Shown here one piece after another: positions 17,224 through 26,317 of a DNA stretch of 64,000 nucleotides. Position 1 is the stretch's first letter. Every line of letters starts with the position of its first letter. Origin of the DNA: Oxobacter pfennigii (GTDB taxonomy: Bacteria; Bacillota; Clostridia; Clostridiales; Oxobacteraceae); contig NZ_LKET01000021.1 in the NCBI RefSeq assembly GCF_001317355.1, forward strand, positions 62,001-126,000, written 5' to 3'. The notes beneath the pieces are model-generated. The model was not told where the DNA came from and did not search any database. It saw only the letters and a list, made by a program, of their open reading frames with translations. The position numbers and the translations under genes are program-made.

Positions 17224-18369
17224 ATGCTAAAGCGGGCATTATTTTATGTTTTGATATTGTTAAATATATTTTTTCTTTCGGGCTGTTGGAATTACAGAGA
17301 ATTAAATGATATTGACATAGCGGCAGGGGCTGCAGTAGATAAAAATAAAGACAATAATAATTATATGGTAACCGTTGAGATTATTAATGCCAAAGGAGGC
17401 AAGGATGGGAGCATTACACCTGATATCATGAATATGGAGGGTATAACCATATTCGATGCTATAAGGAACATGATAATGAGGATAGGCAGAAGGATATATT
17501 GGGGGCATTCCAGAGTATTTATTATAAGCCAGGATATTGCAAGAGAAGGCGTTATTGATGTCATAGATTTTATTAACAGGGATGCCGAGGCCAGGGCGGA
17601 CACCTATCTTCTCATATCCCAGGAAGAAACAGCAGGAGAGCTTTTAAAAGGAAAGGACAAGGTTCATGATACCATATCCTTCCATATAGTTGATACAATG
17701 AAGTCACAAAAAAGCATCCCGAGTTATGCAGTAGTTGAATTGTGGCAATTTATAAAAGATTTGTCTGCCGAAGGTATTTCAGCCACAATACCTACTGCAA
17801 TTATGGCAAAGGATAAAGACAGTATCACCCCTCAGGTTACAGGAACAGCAGTATTTAAAAAAGATAAAATGATAGGATGGCTCGATGATACTGAGAGCAG
17901 AAGTATGTTGTTTATTAAAGGTAAAATAAATAGCGGTCTCATTATAATTCCAAATATTATGGAAAATACCAATGCAACCCTGGAATTATCTAAAGTTACT
18001 ACCAAGGTTACTCCGGTGATTAAGGAAGGAAACCTCACAATGAATATAAAAGTAGTAATTGATGCCGGTATTGCTGAAGTGCAGGGAGATACTGATATAA
18101 TCAGTAAGGATGGAAGAAAAAAAGTAATTGAGGTTGCAGAAAAGACTGTAAAAAGTCAGCTTGAAAGTGTAATAAAAAAGGTACAGAGCCAGTATAAAAG
18201 CGATGTATTCGGATTTGGAAGCACTGTTCAAAGGAAGATGCCAAATGAGTGGAAAGCAATTAAAGATGATTGGGGAAATATTTTTGCCGATATGGATACC
18301 AATGTCAGTGTCAAAGTTGAAATTAAAGGCAGCGCTTTGGCATCAAAGCCGATAAAAGTGGGTGATTAA
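17224..18369 (+). CDS. gerAC: germinant receptor C subunit (GerAC family lipoprotein)
   Basis: A 381-residue lipoprotein: the signal peptide ends in the lipobox FLSGCWNYRELNDI, so Cys is the lipidated residue after processing. GCWxxREL is the classical start of mature GerAC proteins. The body contains AAGAAVDK and the Ger_XC domain with EVQGDTDIISKDGRKKVIEVAEKTVKSQLESVIKKVQSQYKSDVFGFG, typical of the C-terminal third. It sits on the outer face of the spore inner membrane with the A and B subunits. Separated by 12 bp from gerAA and abutting the next small gene. Confidence 0.95.
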   Translation: MLKRALFYVLILLNIFFLSGCWNYRELNDIDIAAGAAVDKNKDNNNYMVTVEIINAKGGKDGSITPDIMNMEGITIFDAIRNMIMRIGRRIYWGHSRVFIISQDIAREGVIDVIDFINRDAEARADTYLLISQEETAGELLKGKDKVHDTISFHIVDTMKSQKSIPSYAVVELWQFIKDLSAEGISATIPTAIMAKDKDSITPQVTGTAVFKKDKMIGWLDDTESRSMLFIKGKINSGLIIIPNIMENTNATLELSKVTTKVTPVIKEGNLTMNIKVVIDAGIAEVQGDTDIISKDGRKKVIEVAEKTVKSQLESVIKKVQSQYKSDVFGFGSTVQRKMPNEWKAIKDDWGNIFADMDTNVSVKVEIKGSALASKPIKVGD

Positions 18370-18579
18370 ATGTTTATTTTGGTTATAGTAGTTTATGCAA
18401 TAATAGGTTTTTATGAGATGTTTCCTATGATTAAAAATAAGCAAAAAAAAGAGCTGATACTTTACGGTATTACTTTTGGTACAGCATTTATATTAAGTAT
18501 GCTTTTGAGCCTTGGAGTTGAAATACCCAGTCCGGCTGATCCTATAGAAGCTGTTATAAACTATGTGATAGGGAAATAA
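18370..18579 (+). CDS. small two-helix membrane protein of the germinant receptor operon (D-like)
   Basis: A 69-residue protein with two hydrophobic segments (ILVIVVYAIIGFYEMF and LILYGITFGTAFILSMLLSLGV) and the tail EIPSPADPIEAVINYVIGK. The ATG directly follows the gerAC stop, and GGGTGA lies in the gerAC end, so it is translationally coupled. It matches the description of small two-helix D proteins encoded in or beside some Bacillus ger operons that modulate receptor function (established for gerXD-type genes). Assignment as a D subunit is inference from length, topology and position. The terminator at 18590-18615 closes the operon. Confidence 0.75.
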   Translation: MFILVIVVYAIIGFYEMFPMIKNKQKKELILYGITFGTAFILSMLLSLGVEIPSPADPIEAVINYVIGK

Positions 18580-18589
18580 TCCGTAATAC

Positions 18590-18615
18590 AAAAGCGCAGA
18601 TGATTCTGCGCTTTT
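18590..18615. terminator. bidirectional terminator between the ger operon and the DUF4397 gene
   Basis: AAAAGCGCAGA / TCTGCGCTTTT with a TGAT loop; symmetrical A and T tracts allow function on both strands. Confidence 0.85.
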
Positions 18616-19267
18616 ATGAATGTAAATAGGTGTTTCCGTCGAGGATGGAAAAAGCCTGAAGGTTTAGTTTTGAATTTATAGTACCTAAGGCGTAAATAGT
18701 ATAATTCCAACCATCTTTAAATTCCATATCTGGGATTGTAACATGGTATCTTTCCGGGATCTCCAATCTCAATACATATTTTCCCGGAGAGATTGCAGTA
18801 TAATCAGATGAGGTTTTATACTGTACATCTTCTATCAAGGTGTCGCCTTTGTTAATGGAAAGGTTCAAGACTGAAGAATCCGAAGATAAATTAGCCAGCC
18901 TTATATTTGATGTATTTTCGTGTTCTTTAACCAATATATCCTCAAATAAAATAAACTGTATATCCTCCCTGCCTCCAATCAAAGCAAGGGTATATATCAA
19001 TCCTTCTTTTATTATAAAAGTGTCATCTGCAAGGGCGGGTTTATTTATATTCATAAGCGCCTTGATATTATGCTTGCCGGCAGGTAGTGTGAAATAAGGG
19101 GTAAATTTTTTAAACCCTAAGCCTTTTGCAATAAGCTGTCCATTTGAATATATATCCGCCTTTTTTGTTCGGGGAGATATCTGAAGAATACGCACATGGC
19201 AAGAAGGGACTTGTTTTTGTTGAGGTATATAAGAATCCATGGAATTATAGCTTAAAAAATCAAACAC
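18614..19267 (-). CDS. DUF4397 domain protein
   Basis: A 217-residue protein with two consecutive immunoglobulin-like halves, as in DUF4397: HVRILQISPRTKKADIYSNGQLIAKGLGFKKFTPYFTLPAGKHNIKAL and later NIRLANLSSDSSVLNLSINKG ... YTAISPGKYVLRLEI. No cleavable signal peptide is evident, so it may be cytoplasmic or a spore or cell-surface protein exported otherwise. The start is GTG at 19267 with GGAGGATG 7 bases upstream. DUF4397 has no known biochemical function. It converges with the germinant receptor operon across a shared terminator. Confidence 0.8.
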   Translation of the reverse strand: MFDFLSYNSMDSYIPQQKQVPSCHVRILQISPRTKKADIYSNGQLIAKGLGFKKFTPYFTLPAGKHNIKALMNINKPALADDTFIIKEGLIYTLALIGGREDIQFILFEDILVKEHENTSNIRLANLSSDSSVLNLSINKGDTLIEDVQYKTSSDYTAISPGKYVLRLEIPERYHVTIPDMEFKDGWNYTIYALGTINSKLNLQAFSILDGNTYLHS

Positions 19268-19322
19268 GGGACATCCTCCAAATATGAGATTACACTATTA
19301 TATGAAGGATGCCTCTGAATTG

Positions 19323-20030
19323 CTATAGGACTGATCTGTTTTTCATTTCATATATTTTATTTAAAAATTCATACGCCGTATTAAAAACCTTGCTGCAAAC
19401 GGAGCTGCGGCATATTATGTGGTCAGACCCGGTAAAATATTTTAATTCCTTATGGACGGATGATATGGTTTTGTATATATAATCAGCGCTTCTTCGCTGT
19501 ACCGTATCATCCTCTAATGCCTGGATAATAAGCATGGGGTTGTTTATTTCCTTAAAAAGCGGCTTTGTTATATAAAGAAGTTTTCTGAAATTAATAAGGG
19601 AATAAAGGGGCTTTTCAACACTCGTTCTGACATAGAACTTAAGATATTTATAGTCTCTTCTTTTAAAATCCTGTTTCAGGTTTAGTGCTATTCTTTTAAA
19701 GTCCCAGTAATATATGGGAGTATTCAATGTGACAATACTATCCACATGGTTTTTTAAGGCCAAATTGACGCAAATCAATCCCCCCATTGAAAAACCCACT
19801 AAGACAATAAAGCTGCATTTGCTTTTAAGCTCATCCAAACCTTCTTGTGCGGATTGTATCCAATCTTCATAATTAACATGAGCAAGGTCTCGCCTTACTC
19901 CTGTATGGCCTTTAAGCTTTGGGCAAACTGTCACAATACCCTTGCTGCTTAGGTAATCGGATAAAGGTTGTATTTCCCATACACTGCCGCCAAAGCCATG
20001 TACTATAAGACAGCCTATCTTATCTTCCAT
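19323..20030 (-). CDS. alpha/beta hydrolase, carboxylesterase-like
   Basis: A 235-residue serine hydrolase similar to the Est30-type carboxylesterases and monoacylglycerol lipases. Visible are the oxyanion-hole HGFGG near the N-terminus, the nucleophile elbow GFSMGG, the Asp in ALEDDTVQ and the His in GSDHIIC. The start at ATG 20030 is chosen because it begins just before the core strand (MEDKIGCLIVHGFGG) and GAGGTG lies upstream; an in-frame TTG 69 bases earlier lacks a ribosome binding site. Natural substrate unknown. It follows the EcsC gene in the same direction. Confidence 0.82.
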   Translation of the reverse strand: MEDKIGCLIVHGFGGSVWEIQPLSDYLSSKGIVTVCPKLKGHTGVRRDLAHVNYEDWIQSAQEGLDELKSKCSFIVLVGFSMGGLICVNLALKNHVDSIVTLNTPIYYWDFKRIALNLKQDFKRRDYKYLKFYVRTSVEKPLYSLINFRKLLYITKPLFKEINNPMLIIQALEDDTVQRRSADYIYKTISSVHKELKYFTGSDHIICRSSVCSKVFNTAYEFLNKIYEMKNRSVL

Positions 20031-20115
20031 AAATAACTTTTGCACCTCTTTTACAGTCTTGATTGCTGGTATGATGCAATGTTCATTGCATGATATCAAG
20101 CAATCAAAGAAGAAA

Positions 20116-20841
20116 TCATATGTTAATATCTAGTATACGCAGCCTGTATGCATTCATTGCGGTTTTACCAAGTTTATCGAGGAGCTTGTAGTTGGCGTAA
20201 GCTCCTGCCACTGCACCTATCCCCGGAAGCATCTGAAGCATTTTCGCTAAGTCTATGTAATCCCTATATTCCTGCTGAAAGGTTCTCCAATCAAAAGAGT
20301 TGATATCCATGGGAAGTTCATCGTAAATCTTTTTCCAATCCTTAAGCTGCTTGTAGTTTTCGGCAATTTTAACAGGGCTGGAAAATGCCAGTTGAAATAT
20401 ATAGAGTATATATAATCTTTCTTTATAATTCCTTACATCAAAGCCATAAAGGCTTGCCGTATCAAAGAGAAACTTCATTTCAATGCTTAATAGCAGCGGA
20501 AAATCGGCAAGACTTAAAAGAAAACCTCCTGCACCGGTACTAGCACCTTCAACTGCCGCAGTGCCTTTATAAAAATTAATCCTTTCCCTAACCTTACGTT
20601 CCCTTTCTTCTAAAGGCGCAGCCACCAGCGGATATCCGGTAATAAATTCCGACCCTGTTAGAACGGCTTTGACCATATTTTTTATAGCTTCGGTAATCAC
20701 CTGGTGAAACTTATCAGGAATTATAGTGTTGACTGTATTTTGAAAATTCTTTGATATACGGCTTGTAATAGAAGGCCTTCTTAATATTTCCCTATGCCAC
20801 TCTTTTAATTCCTGTATTGATTTATCTTCATATGAAATCAT
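20116..20841 (-). CDS. EcsC family protein
   Basis: A 241-residue protein of the EcsC family: central Gly/Ala-rich amphipathic region GTAAVEGASTGAGGFLLSLADFPLLLSIEMKFLFDTASLYGFD and the C-terminal MLPGIGAVAGAYANYKLLDKLGKTAMNAYRLR are the recognisable parts. In Bacillus EcsC is encoded with the EcsAB ABC transporter; here no transporter is adjacent. Function is not established. GGTGA lies 6 bases before the ATG. Same direction as the hydrolase downstream. Confidence 0.85.
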   Translation of the reverse strand: MISYEDKSIQELKEWHREILRRPSITSRISKNFQNTVNTIIPDKFHQVITEAIKNMVKAVLTGSEFITGYPLVAAPLEERERKVRERINFYKGTAAVEGASTGAGGFLLSLADFPLLLSIEMKFLFDTASLYGFDVRNYKERLYILYIFQLAFSSPVKIAENYKQLKDWKKIYDELPMDINSFDWRTFQQEYRDYIDLAKMLQMLPGIGAVAGAYANYKLLDKLGKTAMNAYRLRILDINI

Positions 20842-20935
20842 AAAATCACCACATTCGCTTTTCTAATATATATGATTATACTTCTTTATATTATATATGT
20901 ATATGCCACTGCTATTAAGAGAGGTTAAATACAAC

Positions 20936-20975
20936 AAAAAAGGAAGCTTCGTTGTTGTGTTCGAAGCCTCCTTTT
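20936..20975 (-). terminator. terminator of the YcdB/SLH gene
   Basis: Arms of about 14 bases (AAAAGGAAGCTTCG / CGAAGCCTCCTTTT, one mismatch); on the minus strand the hairpin is followed by TTTTTTG. Confidence 0.8.
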
Positions 20976-20984
20976 ATTTAAAGT

Positions 20985-23144
20985 TTAGTTTGCGTTGAGG
21001 AAATTATATAATGCTACTGCAGCATCGGCTCTTGTTATGAGACTGGAAGGATTGATGCTGCCGTTATCATCTTTAATAATACCTAAGCCGTAAGCGATTG
21101 CCATATGGCCTTGAAGCTCGGGATTTATTGAATCCTTGTCGGTGAATGGAAGATTAAATATCCCCTGTATTTTTGCCACACTGTCATATTTTAAGCCCCG
21201 GATTAAAAATTTAACTGCATCTTCCTTTTTCACAGTGGCCAGTGGGTCTTTCTCATTTTCAAGGATTATCCCAGACCTAATTAAATAGTTGTAGAAATCC
21301 TCATCAGCTTGTTTCTCTCCTGTAGGTTTAAAGCTTACATATGGGTCGATGGATTTTTGCAGGAGATATAAGAAATCTTTCTGGATTATATTTTCATTCG
21401 GTTTAAATTCAGTTCCGTCTAAAGATATTCCATACTCTGCAAGTATTCTGATTCGGTCTTCAGCACTGTGACCGGCTATATCCGTATACTGTGAAACTGT
21501 TTTTTCCTTGTACTCTGTTCCTGCATAATCAAGGAGCTTGCCTGTTACTGCATGGATGTTTGACGGCTTATCGGTATTTACCGCATAAACCAGTCTTATT
21601 GTCGGTTTAGTATCCTTTGCAGGCGGCGCAATGACTTTTGATTGTGCCGGGTTTGAATAGTCGGCAACATATTGAAGAGTCAATCCTACGTTTTCAAACA
21701 ATATTTTATGGGCCTGCTCGGAATTTATTATGGCTGATGCATCCGGAAGCTCGCCTTTATACCAGTTGTAGCTGTAGTTGGTTATTTCTCCTGATACGGC
21801 ATTCACTGTGACGTTAAAGCCGTTATCTATAAAGTATGCACCGTCAGCTTTCCTTGTAAATGTGAAATAATAGTTTCTGGGGGCTTCTTCTTGTGCATAA
21901 GGTATCGGAGTTCCCTCCTGCCAGGTTGTATATTCTATTTCGCTAACCCTTGAAGGCTGCATGGATTTGATAAAATCCTGGGCCTTTTTAAGGGATTGGT
22001 CCTTATCATATTTAACCTTGCCTTCATTATCATTAGAGGAATATCTGTAAAAGTTTAAAACTTCCCCTGTTTTTGCATCTATTGAAATGCTGGCGCTTTC
22101 ATATGTGGCTTTATCATTTGACTTTGTCTCCTTGGTGAAATACAGGCTCCAGGAGAATTCATCATTCTGGCCGGTACTGTATAAATTAACTGATTCCAGC
22201 TTGAAGGTATTGTTTAAGGCCAGGAGTTTTCTGGCAATATCCTCGGCTTTAGTCTGGGCAATGAAGTTTGATGCATCTTGAACTGCACTTAATTCTTCGG
22301 GAGTTAAAGGTATACTTGCTGTGTTCCCAGCTGCCATATCATAGGATGCTCCGCGGGCGGAAGCTTCTTTTGCCAGTGCATAATAAATATCTGAAGCCGA
22401 TACTATCTCTCCGGTTATGGCGTCAATTGAACGGTTGTTATATACATTTGTGTATACAAGGTAGGGAGTCCTGTTTTTATCGGTGTAGTTCATTTTAATT
22501 CCCAGCTTAAGCCCCAGTTTTTCTGCATATATCTTTTCAGCTTCATCCAATTTTATTAAATTGGATGACTGGGGGAATACCAAATCATCAGTCCAGTTGC
22601 TGTAAAAGCTTTCAACCTTTCCTGTGCTATTGTTAACTGTAACATTTACGTTATTTTGCATAAAAGGTATACCGTTTTCAATACGTATATAGCTGAAGTA
22701 ATAGCCGGTATCGTTTATATTTACTGGCGCTGCATCCTCTTTGAACTCAAGCTTAGTCCACATTTCAGGATTGATTTTTTTAATAAATTCATCAGCTTTT
22801 GCTTTGGCCTCAGTTTTACTTACAGTGGGCATTTTAGAGTCTTTGTTTTTTTCATAAGGCTTGTAGGAATAATAGTTTAATATCCTGTTGTTTGAATCAA
22901 TGGTAACATCCACACTGCCTTTTAAATTTTTACTGTCCCTCCAGTTAAGGCCGTAAACGGTTTTTCCGTCAGTGGTATACATATTGTATGAAAAATCATC
23001 ATAGGTTTCTATTATGCCAATTAAGTTTTTGGCAGTGCTGATGGCATTGTTGAGACCGGTGTTATCCTCGGCAAAGGATGTAACCGGTATAACAAGCGAA
23101 ATTAATAATGTTAAAACCAGTAAAATAGAAGTTTTCTTTTTCAT
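20985..23144 (-). CDS. exported YcdB/YcdC-repeat protein with C-terminal SLH domains
   Basis: A 719-residue secreted protein: signal peptide (1-25, ending TSFAED), then two large YcdB/YcdC-type units (PepSY-like folds, about 30-265 and 285-540) with paired elements such as SVDVTIDSNNRILNYYSY / SASISIDAKTGEVLNFYRY and NVNVTVNNSTGKVESFYSNW / GFNVTVNAVSGEITNYSYNW. The C-terminal ~180 residues (from YTDIAGHSAEDRIRILAEYGI to SLITRADAAVALYNFLNAN) are S-layer homology modules that anchor proteins to pyruvylated cell-wall polymers. RBS AGGAGG. PepSY-like domains often inhibit or bind peptidases; the specific role here is unknown. Confidence 0.85.
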   Translation of the reverse strand: MKKKTSILLVLTLLISLVIPVTSFAEDNTGLNNAISTAKNLIGIIETYDDFSYNMYTTDGKTVYGLNWRDSKNLKGSVDVTIDSNNRILNYYSYKPYEKNKDSKMPTVSKTEAKAKADEFIKKINPEMWTKLEFKEDAAPVNINDTGYYFSYIRIENGIPFMQNNVNVTVNNSTGKVESFYSNWTDDLVFPQSSNLIKLDEAEKIYAEKLGLKLGIKMNYTDKNRTPYLVYTNVYNNRSIDAITGEIVSASDIYYALAKEASARGASYDMAAGNTASIPLTPEELSAVQDASNFIAQTKAEDIARKLLALNNTFKLESVNLYSTGQNDEFSWSLYFTKETKSNDKATYESASISIDAKTGEVLNFYRYSSNDNEGKVKYDKDQSLKKAQDFIKSMQPSRVSEIEYTTWQEGTPIPYAQEEAPRNYYFTFTRKADGAYFIDNGFNVTVNAVSGEITNYSYNWYKGELPDASAIINSEQAHKILFENVGLTLQYVADYSNPAQSKVIAPPAKDTKPTIRLVYAVNTDKPSNIHAVTGKLLDYAGTEYKEKTVSQYTDIAGHSAEDRIRILAEYGISLDGTEFKPNENIIQKDFLYLLQKSIDPYVSFKPTGEKQADEDFYNYLIRSGIILENEKDPLATVKKEDAVKFLIRGLKYDSVAKIQGIFNLPFTDKDSINPELQGHMAIAYGLGIIKDDNGSINPSSLITRADAAVALYNFLNAN

Positions 23145-23277
23145 AAATAGCCTCCTTTTTCATTTTCTTTTATTAAAGACGGGAAAAAAATATAAGTGTT
23201 CCGAAAATTTAGCAAGATTAGAAATTATAATTAAATTTTATTGTATATTTATGGGCAAAGCAATAAAATGCAAAAAT

Positions 23278-23309
23278 AAAAAATGTGAGGGACAAGACTC
23301 ACATTTTTT
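23278..23309. terminator. terminator-like hairpin in the proS upstream gap
   Basis: Perfect 12-base arms AAAAAATGTGAG / CTCACATTTTTT with an 8-base loop, T-rich on both sides. No annotated gene ends here: the SLH gene starts at 23144 on minus and proS begins at 23906. It may end an unrecognised short transcript. The rest of 23145-23545 shows nothing else convincing. Confidence 0.55.
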
Positions 23310-23549
23310 ATATGTAGGGAAGTATTAAAGAAATTTGCAAAATAATTGTAAAGGATTGAGAGTAGTAAAGCTCATAAATTACTAAGAATAAACTGCAAAT
23401 ATTACAAAAAAACTGCTATATCTAAAATTAAAAATCCTAGGTGGTATATTCATCCTTCACAATAATAGTATAGCAATTTAGAAATCTCAACTCTATGATT
23501 ATTCAGTGAATTTTTTAACGTTTTTGTTTTATTCTGAGAAATCTCCATA

Positions 23550-23578
23550 TTGACAACATTTATATAATAATTTAAGAT
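23550..23578 (+). promoter_or_regulatory. sigma-A promoter candidate for the proS T-box transcript
   Basis: TTGACA at 23550-23555, 17-bp spacer, TAAGAT at 23573-23578. Start of transcription would fall about 15-20 bases before the first T-box helix. Confidence 0.5.
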
Positions 23579-23599
23579 AAAGATTACAGCTTTATATTA

Positions 23600-23845
23600 A
23601 GACTGTGAAAAGGTATAGTAGAAAGAGAAGCAATTATACAGAAAAGGAATCATTTGCTGAGAGATTCTATAAAAGCATCTTTTGAACCCGCCTTTGAGTC
23701 CTGCACCGAACCATATCAATTGAGATATTCATTAGGCTGCAGCGGAAATTACCGTTATTAAAATGAGATAATATATCGCTTGATATATTAATTAGGGTGG
23801 TACCACCGTATGCCTCGGTCCCTTGCAGGGATTGGAGGCTTTTTT
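23600..23845 (+). promoter_or_regulatory. T-box leader (proline-specific) upstream of proS
   Basis: The leader contains the hallmark T-box sequence AGGGTGGTACCACCG at 23794-23808, followed by an intrinsic terminator (GCCTC...GAGGC arms, 23812-23839, then six T). Upstream, the Stem I region carries GAACCCGCCTTTGAG; CCC at 23687-23689, followed by a purine, is the probable specifier codon, i.e. proline. Uncharged tRNA-Pro would pair with the specifier and the T-box, favour the antiterminator and allow proS transcription. Established mechanism; the specifier assignment is by alignment by eye. Confidence 0.92.
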
Positions 23846-23905
23846 GTGTTTAAATTGGAAAAAATATAACGAAGGCACTAACTTTCGTAATCGAGGAGGA
23901 TTCAT

Positions 23906-25342
23906 ATGGCAAAGGAGAAGAAATTCGTAGAAGCTATCACATCGATGGATGAGGATTTTGCACAATGGTATACCGATATAGTTAAAAAGGCAGAGCTTGC
24001 TGACTATTCAGGCGTAAGAGGATGTATGGTAATACGCCCATACGGTTATGCAATATGGGAAAACATACAAAGAGAACTGGATAGGATGTTTAAGGAAACA
24101 GGACATGAAAATGTCTATATGCCCATGTTCATACCTGAAAGCCTGTTAAATAAGGAAAAGGAACATGTAGAAGGTTTTGCCCCTGAGGTGGCATGGGTTA
24201 CTCATGGAGGAAGTGAAGAGCTCACTGAAAGGCTGTGCGTGCGCCCTACGTCCGAAACGCTGTTTTGCGACCATTGGTCAAAGACAGTACAATCCTATAA
24301 CGATCTTCCCAAATTATATAATCAATGGTGTTCCGTTGTAAGATGGGAAAAGACGACACGCCCCTTTTTAAGGACTGCGGAATTTTTATGGCAGGAAGGC
24401 CACACAATTCATGCAACTGAAAAAGAGGCAGAAGAAGAAACAGTAAGGATGCTAAATGTATATGCAACCTTAGCCGAAGAGTTTTTAGCCATTCCTGTTG
24501 TAAAGGGGCAAAAGACGGATAAAGAGAAATTTGCAGGTGCAAGTGCCACATATACTATAGAAGCATTGATGCATGACGGAAAAGCACTTCAGGCCGGAAC
24601 ATCCCATAACTTCGGGGATAATTTTGCAAAAGCTTTTGATATACAGTTTACCGATAAGGACGGGAAATTAAAATATGTATACGAAACCTCCTGGGGAATG
24701 TCCACCCGTATAATGGGTGCCATTATAATGGTACATGGAGATGACAGCGGATTGGTGCTCCCTCCTAAAGTTGCACCCATCCAGGTTGTCATAATACCCA
24801 TATCCCAGCATGTTGAAGGTGTTGTTGGCAAGGCAAATGAAATTAAAGACAGGATTTCTAAAATTGCAAGGGTAAAAATGGATACAAGCGACAAAATGCC
24901 GGGCTGGAAGTTCAATGAATACGAAATGAAAGGTGTTCCAGTAAGGCTGGAAATAGGACCTAAGGATATTGAAAAAAACCAGGTAGTACTGGTAAGAAGA
25001 GATACGAGGGAAAAGACTTTTGTTTCACTAGACGAAATAGAAACCAAGCTTCCTGAACTTTTAGAAGATATTCAAAAGTCTTTATATGATAAAGCTAAAA
25101 GTGTAAGAGAAGAGAAGACATATAAAGCTGCTGACATAGAAGAGCTCAAGGAATTGGCCGAAAACAAGCCGGGATTTATAAAGGCTATGTGGTGCGGTGA
25201 CAGGGAATGTGAGGATAAAATTAAGGAGGTTGCGGGCACGACATCAAGGTGCATGCCCTTTGAACAGGAAAAGGTATCCGATACCTGTGTGTGCTGCGGC
25301 AAAAAGGCGGAAAAAATGGTTTATTGGGGAAAAGCATATTAA
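23906..25342 (+). CDS. proS: prolyl-tRNA synthetase, archaeal/eukaryotic-like type (ProS type 3)
   Basis: Attaches proline to tRNA-Pro in the cytoplasm. The 478-residue length without the bacterial editing insertion, and a C-terminal zinc-binding-like domain ending in a Tyr ([10 protein letters not shown] ... [20 protein letters not shown]), mark the archaeal/eukaryotic-like form found in many Firmicutes. Class II motifs are visible: motif 2 region RPTSET (113-118) with [22 protein letters not shown], and motif 3 [28 protein letters not shown]. The ATG follows GAGGAGG. Expression is controlled by the T-box leader upstream. A strong terminator follows at 25345-25391. Confidence 0.97.
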   Translation: MAKEKKFVEAITSMDEDFAQWYTDIVKKAELADYSGVRGCMVIRPYGYAIWENIQRELDRMFKETGHENVYMPMFIPESLLNKEKEHVEGFAPEVAWVTHGGSEELTERLCVRPTSETLFCDHWSKTVQSYNDLPKLYNQWCSVVRWEKTTRPFLRTAEFLWQEGHTIHATEKEAEEETVRMLNVYATLAEEFLAIPVVKGQKTDKEKFAGASATYTIEALMHDGKALQAGTSHNFGDNFAKAFDIQFTDKDGKLKYVYETSWGMSTRIMGAIIMVHGDDSGLVLPPKVAPIQVVIIPISQHVEGVVGKANEIKDRISKIARVKMDTSDKMPGWKFNEYEMKGVPVRLEIGPKDIEKNQVVLVRRDTREKTFVSLDEIETKLPELLEDIQKSLYDKAKSVREEKTYKAADIEELKELAENKPGFIKAMWCGDRECEDKIKEVAGTTSRCMPFEQEKVSDTCVCCGKKAEKMVYWGKAY

Positions 25343-25344
25343 CT

Positions 25345-25391
25345 GGAAAAAATCAGGAGCAGTTCAATTTGAACCGCTCCTGATTTTTTCC
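25345..25391 (+). terminator. long terminator hairpin after proS
   Basis: Arms of about 22 bases starting GGAAAAAATCAGGAGC and ending GCTCCTGATTTTTTCC, with one internal mismatch and a two-base loop. Confidence 0.85.
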
Positions 25392-25410
25392 TTAAAATTT
25401 TATGTAAGAG

Positions 25411-25436
25411 AAGGGTATGGAGGCACATATACCCTT
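25411..25436 (-). repeat. conserved 3' hairpin, copy 1
   Basis: AAGGGTAT / ATACCCTT around a GGAGGCACAT loop, just downstream of the first small membrane gene. Same hairpin with the same loop follows the other two paralogues. Confidence 0.6.
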
Positions 25437-25447
25437 CCCTGAAATTT

Positions 25448-25801
25448 TTAGAAGCCGTAGCCTCCACCATAGCCATATTTGTTTGAACCGCCCCAGCACC
25501 CTGCGCAAAGAACAAGCAGGAATACTATGATGATGAAGAGGACACTGTTGTCTATGAGCTGGTCGTCGCCTTTTGCAGCTACTGCTTCACCGCTGCAGCC
25601 GCAGCCGTCGCCTTGTGAAAGTAATCCGCCCTTATTGCGTCTGCCGAACTGTAATACTATAATTATAAGGATTAACAGGGCATAGATCCATCTTATTCCG
25701 GAAGCTCCGCTTCCATGCCCGGAATAGCCTCCCATACCGCATGTCGGTGCAACCATCGGGTAGCAGCATTCTTCTTTATGACGATGTTTTGACAATTTCA
25801 T
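25448..25801 (-). CDS. small Cys/Gly-rich two-helix membrane protein, paralogue 1
   Basis: A 117-residue protein: His/Cys-rich start (KHRHKEECCYP), first helix GIRWIYALLILIIIVLQFGRR, a charged/Gly/Cys linker (GDGCGCSGEAVAAKGDDQ), second helix SVLFIIIVFLLVLCAGCWGG, and a Gly/Tyr tail GYGGGYGF. The second helix plus Gly-rich tail recalls the YjcZ type of small sporulation proteins, so a spore-envelope role is a reasonable guess. It is one of three tandem paralogues, each with GGGGG/GGAGG RBS and the same 3' hairpin. ATG at 25801. Confidence 0.75.
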   Translation of the reverse strand: MKLSKHRHKEECCYPMVAPTCGMGGYSGHGSGASGIRWIYALLILIIIVLQFGRRNKGGLLSQGDGCGCSGEAVAAKGDDQLIDNSVLFIIIVFLLVLCAGCWGGSNKYGYGGGYGF

Positions 25802-25938
25802 TTTCCCCCTTTTTAGGCATTGGAAGTTATATTCATAATGCGCCTAAGTAATTTATTTTATATGTAATTTGGGGTACTGAATCATAAAGGATTGGTGATT
25901 CAGTACCAGTAGAAAGAAGGTAAGAGAACACTATGTAC

Positions 25939-25970
25939 AGGAAGGGTATGGAGGCACATATGCCCTTCCT
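25939..25970 (-). repeat. conserved 3' hairpin, copy 2
   Basis: AGGAAGGG / CCCTTCCT arms with the GGAGGCACAT loop segment; follows paralogue 2 and is nearly identical to copy 3 at 26463-26494. Confidence 0.65.
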
Positions 25971-25981
25971 GGAGAAACTGA

Positions 25982-26317
25982 CTAGAAGCCGTAGCCTCCA
26001 TACCCGTAGTTGTTTGAACCGCCGAACCAGCATCCTGCGCAAAGTACAAGAAGAAATACTACGATGATGAAGAGAATACTGGAGTCGATAATCTGGTCGT
26101 CGCCCTTATCTGCTACTGCGAAGCCCTCACAGCCGTCTTTCTCAAGTCCGGATTCAACTTTTTTACGCCTGCCGAACTGAAGCACTATGACTATGAGAAT
26201 AAGAAGAGCATAAAACCATCTTATTCCTGTACCACCATAGCCTCCCATGCTGTACCCTCCGCCCATTGGTCCGCACACGGGATAGCAGCATTCTTCATGA
26301 TGACGATGTTTTGACAT
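25982..26317 (-). CDS. small Cys/Gly-rich two-helix membrane protein, paralogue 2
   Basis: A 111-residue paralogue (KHRHHEECCYP, helix GIRWFYALLILIVIVLQFGRR, helix SSILFIIVVFLLVLCAGCWFGG, tail NYGYGGYGF). The ATG at 26317 is chosen since GAGAGGAGG precedes it by ~8 bases; the frame is open a few codons further upstream without support. The linker between helices is more acidic/Lys-rich (KVESGLEKDGCEGFAVADKGDDQ) than in paralogue 1, while the helices are almost unchanged, indicating selection on the membrane parts. Confidence 0.75.
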   Translation of the reverse strand: MSKHRHHEECCYPVCGPMGGGYSMGGYGGTGIRWFYALLILIVIVLQFGRRKKVESGLEKDGCEGFAVADKGDDQIIDSSILFIIVVFLLVLCAGCWFGGSNNYGYGGYGF

